DNA of 52,711 bases from positions 1-52,711 of the forward strand of contig NZ_JABXKH010000065.1 in NCBI RefSeq assembly GCF_017115105.1, read 5' to 3'. The notes under the pieces are model-generated. The model was not told the DNA's origin, did no database searches, and saw only the letters and a program-made list of their open reading frames with translations. Origin of the DNA: Nostoc sp. NMS2. GTDB taxonomy: Bacteria; Cyanobacteriota; Cyanobacteriia; Cyanobacteriales; Nostocaceae. Shown one piece after another: positions 24,530 through 33,112 of this stretch; position 1 is the first letter of the stretch; every line of letters starts with the position of its first letter. A program made the position numbers and the translations under genes.

Positions 24530-25234
24530 ATCCACCCATCCTTGTATTGGTTAAACCTGAAATTAAAGAAATTTTTCATCTTTAAAAACTTAACGGTTGA
24601 ATCGTGATGTATTGTGTATCGCTACCCCATGTTAATTGGGTACTCAAGGAGTGAATTGTCCTATTCGTGACAATACTTATTGATTAGGTGTTAAACAGCG
24701 CTGAGAACAAAAAAAGTTAGGGCTTGCCCTAACTTTTTTTGATGTTAGATTCCCCGTCGCTGATCTTACGACAGAAAGTGTAAGAAGAACTCGCGATCAA
24801 CCTATTTAGCGTAGAAAAAATTAACGTATTGTAGGGGCAATTCATGAATTCGTACTACAGATGTGATTACCTATGTGTTGAATTACACAGAAAAAATAAG
24901 TAATTTTTCTAACCGCAGAGGCGCAGAGAAGCCAGTGCGTTGGGCGGGTTCCCCGACTTGAAGCAACTGGCGCGACACAGAGTAAAGAGCTTAAATAGGA
25001 ATTTCTTGTCCAAAATTGTTATACACCTTGAAAAGGTTAGGAGTTAAAGCTTATAAATCTGCGCTGAATGCAAAGTTATTAACAAGAAGCAGGGAGGCAG
25101 GGGGAATGCTCTTTCTCAAGAGCCGCGAAACGAAGTGGAGCAAGGGTTACAATCCCCGTCTGAACATCCCCCTACTCCCTCTCTCCCTGCTCCCCTGCCT
25201 CTTATTGAATTATCTAAATGAAGCAATAAATATT
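24530..25234. other. Repeat-rich intergenic region upstream of sbtA
   Basis: No gene seen. It contains the sbtA promoter region, a strong terminator-like hairpin (24709-24740), a partial GTAGGGGCAATTCATGAATT block (24832-24851), a CTCTGCGCC-like repeat near 24918-24980, and CTCCCTG-type tandem sequence near 25165-25200. Confidence 0.55.
24709..24740. terminator. Perfect bidirectional terminator with no obvious gene
   Basis: AAAAAAAGTTAGGGC and its complement GCCCTAACTTTTTTT form a 15-bp stem with a TT loop. The A and T runs make it usable on both strands. The nearest gene end on either side is over 480 bases away (the minus-strand ATP-grasp gene starts at 26068 and ends at 25235), so it may end the 25235-26068 transcript or an unknown short RNA. 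Confidence 0.75.
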
Positions 25235-26068
25235 TCATTTTGAGGCTAGGCTAATGAGCATTTTTTCAAAAATTCTCAACACAGGCTCTTCTCCATTGTC
25301 TCTAGTGAAAATACTATAATTTGGGTGAGAATTGATTTCAATTAACCAATATTGGTTATCTCGATCTAAGACGATATCTAAACCACCATAATCAATGTCT
25401 AATTCTTCAAAAATTGGTTTAGCAAAATTAGCAATCTCTGACAATATTTGTTGATCATTGATATGCTTTGCTTTCGCACCATCCCAGTGCAAAGGGCTGA
25501 GATTGCCTGCAAATTTTGCATTAGTTATATCTTTTTCATAGAGTAGAACTAACTCTTTATTTAAAAAAACGGCTCTATACTCAGATTTTATGTCAATGAA
25601 CTCTTGAGCGATCGCAACGTAATCATACTTTTTATTATTGATATTAAAAATCTCTTTTAAAGCAGTTTGAACTTCATCTGTATTCTGACATAAAAAAACG
25701 TTATGTCCACTTGAGCCAGAGTTTCGTTTAACAATTACGGGTGTTTCAAAGTTTTCTTTTATTTCTAATATAATATCTTCAAAACTTGGAAATTTTAAGT
25801 AAATCTTATATTGCAGGTCACAAAAAGGGGAAAGAAAACCTACTGTCCGAGGAAGTTTAACTTTGTTCTTTAAAATATGGTAAGTATATTCCTTGTCTTT
25901 AATAATTTGTGCTATTGCCTGATTTATTATTGGAGTACTATAATTACAAAAATAATGTTTTTTATTATTCAGTTTTATTTTTACTAAGTTTTCAGTAGGA
26001 TGAATAATTTCATAGCTGATATTCAAGTTTTCACAAGCTTTGAGCAATAACGAAAGGTTATCTAACAT
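25235..26068 (-). CDS. Stand-alone ATP-grasp ligase, RimK/cyanophycin-synthetase-like
   Basis: A 277-residue ATP-grasp protein. The N-terminal third holds a small pre-ATP-grasp region (ENLNISYEIIH), and then VIVKRNSGSSGHNVFL (the ATP-binding loop with the catalytic lysine), VAIAQEFIDIKSEYRAVFLN, and DYGGLDIVLDRDNQYWLIEINSHPNY, the metal-binding end of the family (acidic D, E, N residues). Such enzymes form amide or peptide bonds from a carboxylate and an amine using ATP. The substrate is unknown, and no biosynthetic partner lies next to it. The gene is visibly richer in A and T than its neighbours, which may point to acquisition by transfer. A ribosome-binding site is not obvious. Confidence 0.8.
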   Translation of the reverse strand: MLDNLSLLLKACENLNISYEIIHPTENLVKIKLNNKKHYFCNYSTPIINQAIAQIIKDKEYTYHILKNKVKLPRTVGFLSPFCDLQYKIYLKFPSFEDIILEIKENFETPVIVKRNSGSSGHNVFLCQNTDEVQTALKEIFNINNKKYDYVAIAQEFIDIKSEYRAVFLNKELVLLYEKDITNAKFAGNLSPLHWDGAKAKHINDQQILSEIANFAKPIFEELDIDYGGLDIVLDRDNQYWLIEINSHPNYSIFTRDNGEEPVLRIFEKMLISLASK

Positions 26069-26159
26069 AAATAGTTCAAGTTAAACGTCCAAATTAAGTG
26101 TTGATATTAATTATCGCAGAAAAAATACTTGAATTGATGGATATCAATTCAAAGCTTTT

Positions 26160-26249
26160 ACAATGTGCTATACGAATTACGTAAAGCCTGTGGCATAGCT
26201 TCTCTTCGAGACGCTACGCGAACGCTTAACGCGGATGCCGGAGGCTCTA
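26160..26249. repeat. Interspersed repeat cluster between ATP-grasp and the next gene
   Basis: Contains TTCTCTTCGAGACGCTACGC and CGGATGCCGGAGGCTCTATT, both known dispersed Nostoc-type repeats with relatives near 11980 and 18796. No gene. Confidence 0.65.
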
Positions 26250-27110
26250 TTACGAGTTATTTGAGCTTGTTGTTTGCCGTTTAAAAATCACCATTTCAGT
26301 ACCGACAACTGGGTTACGCGCTATCAATTTATCTTGAGAGTCGATAATTTCTAAATGGGTAAAATCAAGTTCTTGAGAACGTTGTAATATCTCCGCAGCT
26401 AATTTGTCTTGCTGAGATTCTTGGAGAGTGTACCAATCGTCACTAATTTTGACAGTCAAGTTACTCGTGCGGAAGTTGGCTTGAATTGACTTTATCAGAC
26501 CAGAGGCAATGCGATCGCTAATTTCAGCCACCTGATTTTCAATAGCTGCAATCAAGGCTTGTTCTGGTGTCAATTCTATGACTGGTGTCGGCGTTGGCGT
26601 TGGGGTGGGAATTGGTTCAGGTTCCGGTTCAGGCGGCGGCGTAATTTCCTGTGGCGGCTGTGGTTCTGGTACGACTGACTCCGGTGGAGTAGTTATCGTT
26701 GGTGTCGGTACAGGAACCTCTTCAACTGGGGGAAGAGTTGCAACTTCAGTAGGTTTACCAGTAAAGACAGTTGCAGTCGTCCAAACGAGAATTACAGCAA
26801 TTCCAGCCACAATTCCCGTCAAAGCTGTATCTGATAACTTAGTTGACAAATTTGATGGCAAAAACAAGCGGATTGTCCTTAATAGTCCACCCCATCGCAA
26901 CTGAAGCTGCTGGAAAAAGCCGGGTGTTTGTTCAGTACCTGGTGGGGGTGCTGTCTCCAGTTTCTCCACCGTTGTTTCTAAAACCCCAATCGTCCCTTGG
27001 AGAAGTTGGATAATTTTAGCCTTCCAAAATGGCTGAACTCTCTGGTAAGGTTTTTGGGGAGGTTGATTTACCCGCTCATCCGTCGGTTTTGACTGATTGT
27101 CTTGTGACAT
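26250..27110 (-). CDS. Membrane protein with proline-rich linker, function unknown
   Basis: A 286-residue protein in three parts. The cytoplasmic N-terminal part (1-95) has a helix with LLQGTIGVLETTVEKLE. A single membrane helix (GIVAGIAVILVWTTATVFTG, about 98-117) follows. A proline/glutamate/threonine-rich linker (about 125-178, with PEPEPEPIPTPTPTP) then leads to a C-terminal helical domain (about 180-275) containing AIENQVAEISDRIASGLIKS and FTHLEIIDSQDKLIARNP. The linker would let the outer domain span the periplasm. I recognise similar proteins in cyanobacteria but no named family. It is monocistronic. The low-complexity DNA makes a long shadow frame on the other strand. Confidence 0.75.
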   Translation of the reverse strand: MSQDNQSKPTDERVNQPPQKPYQRVQPFWKAKIIQLLQGTIGVLETTVEKLETAPPPGTEQTPGFFQQLQLRWGGLLRTIRLFLPSNLSTKLSDTALTGIVAGIAVILVWTTATVFTGKPTEVATLPPVEEVPVPTPTITTPPESVVPEPQPPQEITPPPEPEPEPIPTPTPTPTPVIELTPEQALIAAIENQVAEISDRIASGLIKSIQANFRTSNLTVKISDDWYTLQESQQDKLAAEILQRSQELDFTHLEIIDSQDKLIARNPVVGTEMVIFKRQTTSSNNS

Positions 27111-27245
27111 GGAACTTTCACCAAAAGCAGCGAATCAAAGACAAACAACGTACATTATTACTTGTGCTGCCTTCTTTTGCCTTAATGTATCACTTCATTG
27201 CTCATTGTTTCCGTTAACCTGACTATTTATTAAATTTGGTGAATT

Positions 27246-28163
27246 ATGAACATGAAACGCCGTCAATTTTTATTTTTAAGTAGCCTCAGCGCCATTGGTA
27301 CAGGATTTTTTGCCTGGATGTTAACTAATCAAAATCATCAAAGTGCTGATATTAACGATTCAACAACAGCTATAGCCGCGAACCCACCGAAAAAAGACTT
27401 GTTATTACGTTTTGTGTCTGTAGCAGATACAGGCACTGGAGCTAAAGGACAGTATGCTGTGGCTGGGGCAATGAATGCCTATCACAAACAAAATCCTTAT
27501 GATTTGGTAGTTTTAGCTGGAGACAATATTTACAATAACGGCGAAATTGAAAAGATTAGTGCAGTTTTTGAGCGTCCTTATCAACCTTTGCTGAAACAAG
27601 GTGTGAAATTTCAGGCTTGTTTAGGTAATCATGATATTCGGACTGCCAATGGCGATTTACAAGTCAAATATGCTGGCTTTAATATGAAGGGACGTTACTA
27701 TACATTTAAACGTAATCAAGTACAATTTTTTGCTTTAGATACTAACAGTAATGCTGATTGGAAAAACCAGCTATCTTGGTTAGAAAAAGAATTAAGTATT
27801 AGTAATGCTCCTTGGAAAGTGGTGTTTGGTCATCATCCGATTTATTCATCAGGTCAGTATGGCAGTAATCCAGATTTTATTAAAACTTTTACTCCCCTAT
27901 TTAAAAAATATGGCGTTCAACTTTATATCAATGGTCACGAACATAATTATGAACGCACCCGTGCTATTGATGGGACAACTTATTTAATTTGTGGTGCAGG
28001 TGCTGGTAATCGTCCTGTAGGGCGTTCTGAGTGGACAAACTATTCCACCAGTCATTTAAGTTTTGCCTTTTATGAGGTGTATAAAGACAGAATAGAAATT
28101 GGTGCGATCGCTACTGATAATCGCATTTTTGATCGAGGCATTATTCAATTAAAATCAGCTTAG
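27246..28163 (+). CDS. Tat-type secreted metallophosphoesterase (purple acid phosphatase-like)
   Basis: A 305-residue calcineurin-like phosphoesterase. The N-terminus MNMKRRQFLFLSSLSAIGTG is a twin-arginine signal, so it acts outside the plasma membrane. Metal-binding motifs appear in order: VADTGTG (D at the start), GDNIYNNGE, LGNHDIR, FGHHPIYSSG and GHEHNYER; this is the motif set of tartrate-resistant acid phosphatases. It would release phosphate from organic esters, and expression under phosphate limitation is likely but no Pho box was recognised. ATG 27252 (MKRRQF) is an alternative start. The gene lies 83 bp before a small repeat-rich spacer and the MATE gene. The family length is normal. 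Confidence 0.88.
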   Translation: MNMKRRQFLFLSSLSAIGTGFFAWMLTNQNHQSADINDSTTAIAANPPKKDLLLRFVSVADTGTGAKGQYAVAGAMNAYHKQNPYDLVVLAGDNIYNNGEIEKISAVFERPYQPLLKQGVKFQACLGNHDIRTANGDLQVKYAGFNMKGRYYTFKRNQVQFFALDTNSNADWKNQLSWLEKELSISNAPWKVVFGHHPIYSSGQYGSNPDFIKTFTPLFKKYGVQLYINGHEHNYERTRAIDGTTYLICGAGAGNRPVGRSEWTNYSTSHLSFAFYEVYKDRIEIGAIATDNRIFDRGIIQLKSA

Positions 28164-28399
28164 TTATATGACTACAGTTGAGCAACTAAAGCATTATGTT
28201 CAGAACCAAAATCAACCAAACATTTGATAGCTGTCGCGTTAGTTGTTACCTGGTCATAATTCATCTGCCGTTAATTCTTTCCTACGGAATGCTGCGCGAG
28301 CGACTGTAACGGGAGTCCTCTTACTCCATTAAAATAAATTCAAGTTCCCATTAGATTTTGGAAAAACCCTTTGTTCTTCACATCGGGTTATAAGCATAT
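28164..28399. other. Short spacer upstream of the MATE gene
   Basis: About 235 bases with a truncated 18-codon frame (MTTVEQLKHYVQNQNQPNI) directly after the phosphatase, too short to credit, and a CGACTGTAACGGGAGTC repeat fragment. Otherwise nothing seen. Confidence 0.4.
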
Positions 28400-29752
28400 A
28401 TGTTTTCTGAAGTTAAAAAATGTCTTGTGTTAGCCGTACCTTTGACAGCAGCACAACTGGCTCAATCTTCAACTGGTTTTGTGGATACGGTAATGATGGG
28501 CTGGTTGGGAAGTCAGACTATTGCATCTGGAGGTTTGGGAGCTGTTATCTTTAGTTTTTGTCTGTTGATCGTTGCTGGTATCGTTTCTGCCGTCAGTCCA
28601 TTAGCTGCCCAAGCATACGGAGCCGGAAATAAAGAAAAAGTTGGCACAATTGTTCGCCTGGGACTAGGGATATCTCTGGTAGTAGGAATACCAATTACAT
28701 TGCTGCTTTACAATGGAGGTGCTTTACTACTTCTACTAGGGCAGGATGCTAACACAGTAGCACTAGCAGAGATTTATTTAAGGGCGATCGCACTGGGTTT
28801 TATTCCTGCTTTAGGCTTTGCAGTACTTAAAAGCTTTCTTTCTGCTCTATTGCAACCACAATTAGTTATGGTGACTGTGGTTTTGGGTACTCTGCTCAAC
28901 ATCACAGCTAACTATGTGCTGATGTTTGGCAAACTGGGATTCCCGGCGCTAGGTTTAGCTGGTATCGGTTGGGCAAGCACACTCTCACTTTGGAGTATGT
29001 TTGTTGCTTTGACGGTTTATATATGTAATCAGCCTCGCTTTGCGGTTTACGGTATTTTTCGACCTTTATCTAAAAAAGCTTTTCCCCTAGAGCATCGCTG
29101 GATCATTGGCGAGATTTTTCAGGTTGGATTGCCCATTGGGGGGCTGATTGCGGTCGAAGGGGGACTGTTCACCGTTGTTACTTTCATAATAGGACAATTA
29201 GGAACAAACGCTCTTGCTGCCCATCAAATTGCTTTACAAACAATTTCGATATCATTCCAGATTGCGGTAGGCATTTCTCTAGCGACAACAGTACGTGTTG
29301 GGCAGTTAGTTGGACAGAATGAACTGCTTGCTACTCGTCTGGCTGGATATGTAGGTATTGCTATTGCAGCTTTATCTATGGGTGTAGTAGGCATTACATT
29401 TTGGTTAGTGCCAAAGTCGATTATTTCTCTTTATATTGACATTAACGATCCAAACAATGCAGATGTGGTTGTCCTTGCAGTGAAATTGCTGGGAGTAGCA
29501 GCGATTTTTCAAATAGTTGACGGTGTGCAAGTTACTGCGGGGGCAGCATTACGCGGACTAAAAGACACTCGAATTCCGATGTTGATTGGTATTTTTGCTT
29601 ATTGGTGTGTTGGTTTATGCACTGGTTATACTTTCGGAATCTCGTCAGGGTATGGAGCGATTGGTCTTTGGTGGGGATTGGCTATCGGTTTAGCGATCGC
29701 GGCAATAACCATGACTTGGCGGTTTAGCAACAAAACAACTAACCACGGATAA
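28400..29752 (+). CDS. MATE family efflux transporter
   Basis: A 450-residue polytopic exporter with twelve predicted helices in two repeated halves; the first begins VLAVPLTAAQLAQSSTGFVD, the second EIFQVGLPIGGLIAVEGGL. Family motifs include VDTVMMGWLGSQ, AQAYGAGN and the second-half AAHQIALQ with GISLATTVRVGQLVGQN. MATE proteins move cationic drugs or metabolites out by Na+ or proton exchange. It resembles NorM-type members. The substrate cannot be deduced. The gene is followed 80 bp later by a small ABM-fold gene on the same strand, so a common transcript is possible. Confidence 0.9.
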   Translation: MFSEVKKCLVLAVPLTAAQLAQSSTGFVDTVMMGWLGSQTIASGGLGAVIFSFCLLIVAGIVSAVSPLAAQAYGAGNKEKVGTIVRLGLGISLVVGIPITLLLYNGGALLLLLGQDANTVALAEIYLRAIALGFIPALGFAVLKSFLSALLQPQLVMVTVVLGTLLNITANYVLMFGKLGFPALGLAGIGWASTLSLWSMFVALTVYICNQPRFAVYGIFRPLSKKAFPLEHRWIIGEIFQVGLPIGGLIAVEGGLFTVVTFIIGQLGTNALAAHQIALQTISISFQIAVGISLATTVRVGQLVGQNELLATRLAGYVGIAIAALSMGVVGITFWLVPKSIISLYIDINDPNNADVVVLAVKLLGVAAIFQIVDGVQVTAGAALRGLKDTRIPMLIGIFAYWCVGLCTGYTFGISSGYGAIGLWWGLAIGLAIAAITMTWRFSNKTTNHG

Positions 29753-29832
29753 TGATAGCCTAAAAGGAAAGAGATCAAAATATTAAGTTGCACATCGCGT
29801 TAACATTAGCCTAATTATCACCGCAAAACTTT

Positions 29833-30126
29833 ATGATTCTTGAGGCAGTTATGCTTCATGTTAAACCTGGTCTAGAATCAGATTTTGAAGCTACTTTCAA
29901 AAAAGCTTCTAAAATTATTTCGTCAATGGATGGATATTTATCTCATGAATTGCATAGATGTATAGAAGTCCAAGGTAAATATTTATTACTTGTAAAATGG
30001 GAAACTTTAGAATCTCATACTGTAGGATTTAGAAGTTCTGCTGAGTATCAAGAGTGGAAAAAACTTCTGCATCATTTTTATGAGCCATTTCCCACTGTTG
30101 AACACTTTGAAGAAGTTGAAATATGA
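29833..30126 (+). CDS. Antibiotic biosynthesis monooxygenase (ABM) domain protein
   Basis: A 97-residue single-domain dimeric alpha/beta-barrel protein. It begins MILEAVMLHVKPGLESDFEA and continues with a helix of lysines, then GYLSHELHRCIEVQGKYLLL and VKWETLESHTVGFRSSAEYQ, the standard ABM/EthD-like order. Members degrade haem or oxidise quinols, but many are uncharacterised; the active-site residues of those groups are not evident here. It follows the MATE gene at 80 bp and is probably cotranscribed. No ribosome-binding site is obvious. Confidence 0.85.
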   Translation: MILEAVMLHVKPGLESDFEATFKKASKIISSMDGYLSHELHRCIEVQGKYLLLVKWETLESHTVGFRSSAEYQEWKKLLHHFYEPFPTVEHFEEVEI

Positions 30127-30129
30127 AAA

Positions 30130-30250
30130 ACAAGACCCCCTACTTCTTTGAAAAATCGGGGATTTGCGGCCATATCACAATACGGTTCAGTTAAGGGTTA
30201 TTGGTGTAGATAATTGGTATTTTAAGACGCGATTTATCGCGTCTCTACAT
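30130..30250. repeat. Two dispersed hairpin repeats
   Basis: An imperfect relative of the GATCCCCGACTTCTT palindrome (about 30133-30166) and a perfect AGACGCGATTTATCGCGTCT palindrome (30225-30244). They lie between the convergent ABM and helicase genes and may help end transcription. Confidence 0.65.
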
Positions 30251-30289
30251 GAGGGTTTTGTTGCTCATTCTGAACTGTATTGGGCTATA

Positions 30290-32614
30290 TCACTCTACTC
30301 GTTGCAACTGTGCTACTCTTGGGTCAACAATTTTTTGTCCCAAACTGGCAAATTTAATTGCTACAGACATTTTATTACCTGTTCCAAAGACATGCGTAAT
30401 TTCACCAATACCAAAGGTTTTGTGTAATACTCTATCGCCTACTTGCCAATTCTGCGTTGAGTCTTGTTTTCCATTAGAAGTAGAGGCACTTTTGGTATAA
30501 CTTTGACGACTTGCGCGTTTGGTAGATAATAATTCTTCTGGTAATTCGTCGAGAAATTGCGATCGCATCGCAGGTTCACGAGAACCATACAAACGCCGTT
30601 CCCGCGCGTGTGATAAATATAACCGCTCTTGGGCGCGAGTAATCCCCACATAACACAGGCGGCGTTCTTCTTCCAAAGATGCAGGATCGCCCAGCGAACG
30701 GTAGCCGGGAAATAGCCCTTGTTCTAATCCCACCAAAAATACTACGGGAAATTCCAAACCTTTGGAAGCGTGCAAAGTCATCAAAGAAACGGCTGTTTGT
30801 CCTTCTTTTAAGTTATCCAAATCGGAACTGAGGGCTGCACTACTCAAAAAATCTCGGAGGGAAACCTCTTCATTTTCTTCTTGAAATTGCAGTGCGGCGT
30901 TGTAAAGTTCCTGAACGTTTTGTACTCTATCTGTGGCTTCATCTGTGCCTTGACTCATCAAGTCTTGAACGTAACCAGAATCTTCTAGTATTCCTTGCAA
31001 AACCTCAGTCACGGGAAGCGTGCCGATTTGTGCTTGCCAACGGCTAATCATTGCGGCAAAGTTATTTACAGCTTTTGTCGCTCGTCCAGCTAATGTATTA
31101 ACTGATGTCTCATCGCTGAGTATTTCCCATAGGGTTGTCCCTAATTGTTGAGAGGCGTTCATCAAAGCATCAATAGTGGTTTTGCCAACTCCCCGGCGGG
31201 GAGTATTGATAACTCGTAATAAACTGACTGTATCAGATGGGTTAGCGATCGCTCTTAAATATGCAATGACATCTTTGATTTCTTTGCGATCGTAAAATCT
31301 CATTCCCCCCACAACTGTGTAAGGAATTTGATATTTCACCAACAATTCTTCAAAGGGACGAGATTGAGCATTTGTCCGATAAAGTATGGAAAAACTACCC
31401 CAGTCTAACTCTGGATTTTGGTTTTCTAAAGTGCTAATTTGATTAATCACAAATGCCGCTTCTGCGAGTTCTTCATCGGCTTTGTGACAAGTAATCTGCT
31501 CACCCGGCCCCCGCGTCGGTTTCAGGATTTTATCAATCCGTTGGGTGTTATTTTCAATTAGTTCATTAGCCGCTTGCAGAATGTTTTCACAAGAACGATA
31601 GTTTTCTTCTAGCTTAACCATCGTTCGGGTGTCATCATCTACTAAACCATCACCAAAATCTTCCTGAAATCCTAGCAAGATGGTGAAATCTGCCATCCGA
31701 AAGCTGTAAATTGATTGATCGGCATCGCCGACAACGAAAACTGAGCGATTTTGCCATTGCCATTCGCTCTTTTTAGTTTCGCCATTAGTAACCAATAAGT
31801 GGATCAGTTGATATTGAGTACGATTAGTATCTTGATATTCATCTACAAGGATATGGCAAAATTTGCGATGCCAATAACCCAATACTTGCTCATTTTGCTG
31901 AAATAATCTAGTTGGTACAAGAATCAGATCGTCAAAATCGAGAGCGTTATTTTCTGCTAACTTATCTTGATATAAATTGTAGACTTGAGCAATTACCCGT
32001 CCGCGATAATTGGGTTGATCTTGCTCAAATTCTTGGGGTGATAAACCTTGATTTTTAGCGTTACTAATAGCGTAGCGGACAGAGCGGGCATCAAATTTCT
32101 TATCGTCTAAATTTAGCTGTTTATTAACGATTTCTTTGATCAGAGTCATCACATCTGATTCATCAAAAATAGAGAAATTACGATTCCAACGCCGTCCTTT
32201 TTCGTCTACGTATTTTTCAATATCAAAACGGAGAATACGAGAAAATAGACTGTGGAAAGTGCCACACCACAAATCTTTGATAGTGTTTTTGTAAACTTGC
32301 GATCGCAGTAGCGTTTGTTGATATTCTGTCAACAAATCAAAACGCTGGCCATGTTGTTTCATCGCCAGTTGTTCTGCAAACAGACGTTGAACCCGTTCTT
32401 TCATCTCCCGCGCGGCTTTGTTGGTAAAAGTAACCGCCAGGATATTTTCTGGATCGACACGGTGTTTCAGAATCAGATTTGCAATGCGATAAGTCAGCGC
32501 TCGTGTTTTGCCAGAACCTGCGCCAGCAACAACTAGCAACGGGCCGCAGTAGTGTTCGACAGCTTGACGTTGACTAGGGTTAAGGTGACTGAGAAAGTCG
32601 ATGGTTGTTGTCAT
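30290..32614 (-). CDS. pcrA: ATP-dependent DNA helicase, UvrD/PcrA type
   Basis: A 774-residue SF1A helicase that unwinds DNA 3' to 5' in repair and replication restart. The conserved motifs are VVAGAGSGKTRAL (Walker A, ATP), VTFTNKAAREMKER (Ia), DDLILVPTRLF, DEYQDTN (II), GDADQSIYSFR (III), LEENYRS (IV), VVFLVGLEQGLFPG and YVGITRAQERLYL (VI). The C-terminal part (about 725-774), with VLHKTFGIGEITHVFGTGNK, is the PcrA-type beta-barrel domain that contacts RNA polymerase. The start MTTTIDFLSHLNPSQR at 32614 fits the family; the frame's upstream ATG (32644) adds ten odd residues. Monocistronic. Confidence 0.93.
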   Translation of the reverse strand: MTTTIDFLSHLNPSQRQAVEHYCGPLLVVAGAGSGKTRALTYRIANLILKHRVDPENILAVTFTNKAAREMKERVQRLFAEQLAMKQHGQRFDLLTEYQQTLLRSQVYKNTIKDLWCGTFHSLFSRILRFDIEKYVDEKGRRWNRNFSIFDESDVMTLIKEIVNKQLNLDDKKFDARSVRYAISNAKNQGLSPQEFEQDQPNYRGRVIAQVYNLYQDKLAENNALDFDDLILVPTRLFQQNEQVLGYWHRKFCHILVDEYQDTNRTQYQLIHLLVTNGETKKSEWQWQNRSVFVVGDADQSIYSFRMADFTILLGFQEDFGDGLVDDDTRTMVKLEENYRSCENILQAANELIENNTQRIDKILKPTRGPGEQITCHKADEELAEAAFVINQISTLENQNPELDWGSFSILYRTNAQSRPFEELLVKYQIPYTVVGGMRFYDRKEIKDVIAYLRAIANPSDTVSLLRVINTPRRGVGKTTIDALMNASQQLGTTLWEILSDETSVNTLAGRATKAVNNFAAMISRWQAQIGTLPVTEVLQGILEDSGYVQDLMSQGTDEATDRVQNVQELYNAALQFQEENEEVSLRDFLSSAALSSDLDNLKEGQTAVSLMTLHASKGLEFPVVFLVGLEQGLFPGYRSLGDPASLEEERRLCYVGITRAQERLYLSHARERRLYGSREPAMRSQFLDELPEELLSTKRASRQSYTKSASTSNGKQDSTQNWQVGDRVLHKTFGIGEITHVFGTGNKMSVAIKFASLGQKIVDPRVAQLQRVE

Positions 32615-33112
32615 GGATGTGAAAAAGCGATCGCCTGGTGTCACATCAATAGAGAGTCGCTATTGCCCAGGTTACAATATCCTAACGAAACTTGGTCAAT
32701 AAAGATTGTGTGGCAATATTCTTAACCAGAGGTGCTATTATCTCTTGGTTTGGCTGAGTTAGGAGATATTCTAATAGAAACAGCGAGAACTTACTTTGAA
32801 GGTTAGCATCATTGGGCCCAATAATTTGGCCAAAAGGAAGCGATCGCCTCTAAATTAAATGTCAACCTAGCATAGAGTCCCAAGTCCTGAGTAGTCAGTT
32901 GTTCTCCCTCATCCCCCTCATCTCCCTCATCCCCTACTTCCCTTCGTCAAAATTTCCTAACAAAAGCACACTAAACTGCTCAGAAACCACCAATGTAAGC
33001 GAGAACCGCTATAAGCATTTTTAATCATTACTGGTAAGAGGGGGCTAAATGCAGGGAAAAAGTTTCTTTTGATTGTGTAATAACCAATAGTTTAAGACGG
33101 TAATACAGCATT
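32615..33112. other. Intergenic region between pcrA and cobN
   Basis: About 500 bases with no gene. The stretch 32903-32940 is made of CCCTCATCTC-type tandem units. The remainder is AT-rich and should carry the divergent promoters. No B12-box or other riboswitch signature could be made out. Confidence 0.5.

Noticed and set aside
25016..25243. 75-residue frame upstream of the ATP-grasp stop
   Set aside because: Built from dispersed and tandem repeats; it has no family features.
26578..26904. Glycine/valine-rich 108-residue frame
   Set aside because: Mirror of the proline/threonine linker of the minus-strand membrane protein.
33000..33112. Cobalamin riboswitch upstream of cobN
   Set aside because: No B12-box-like conserved sequence or stem arrangement was visible.
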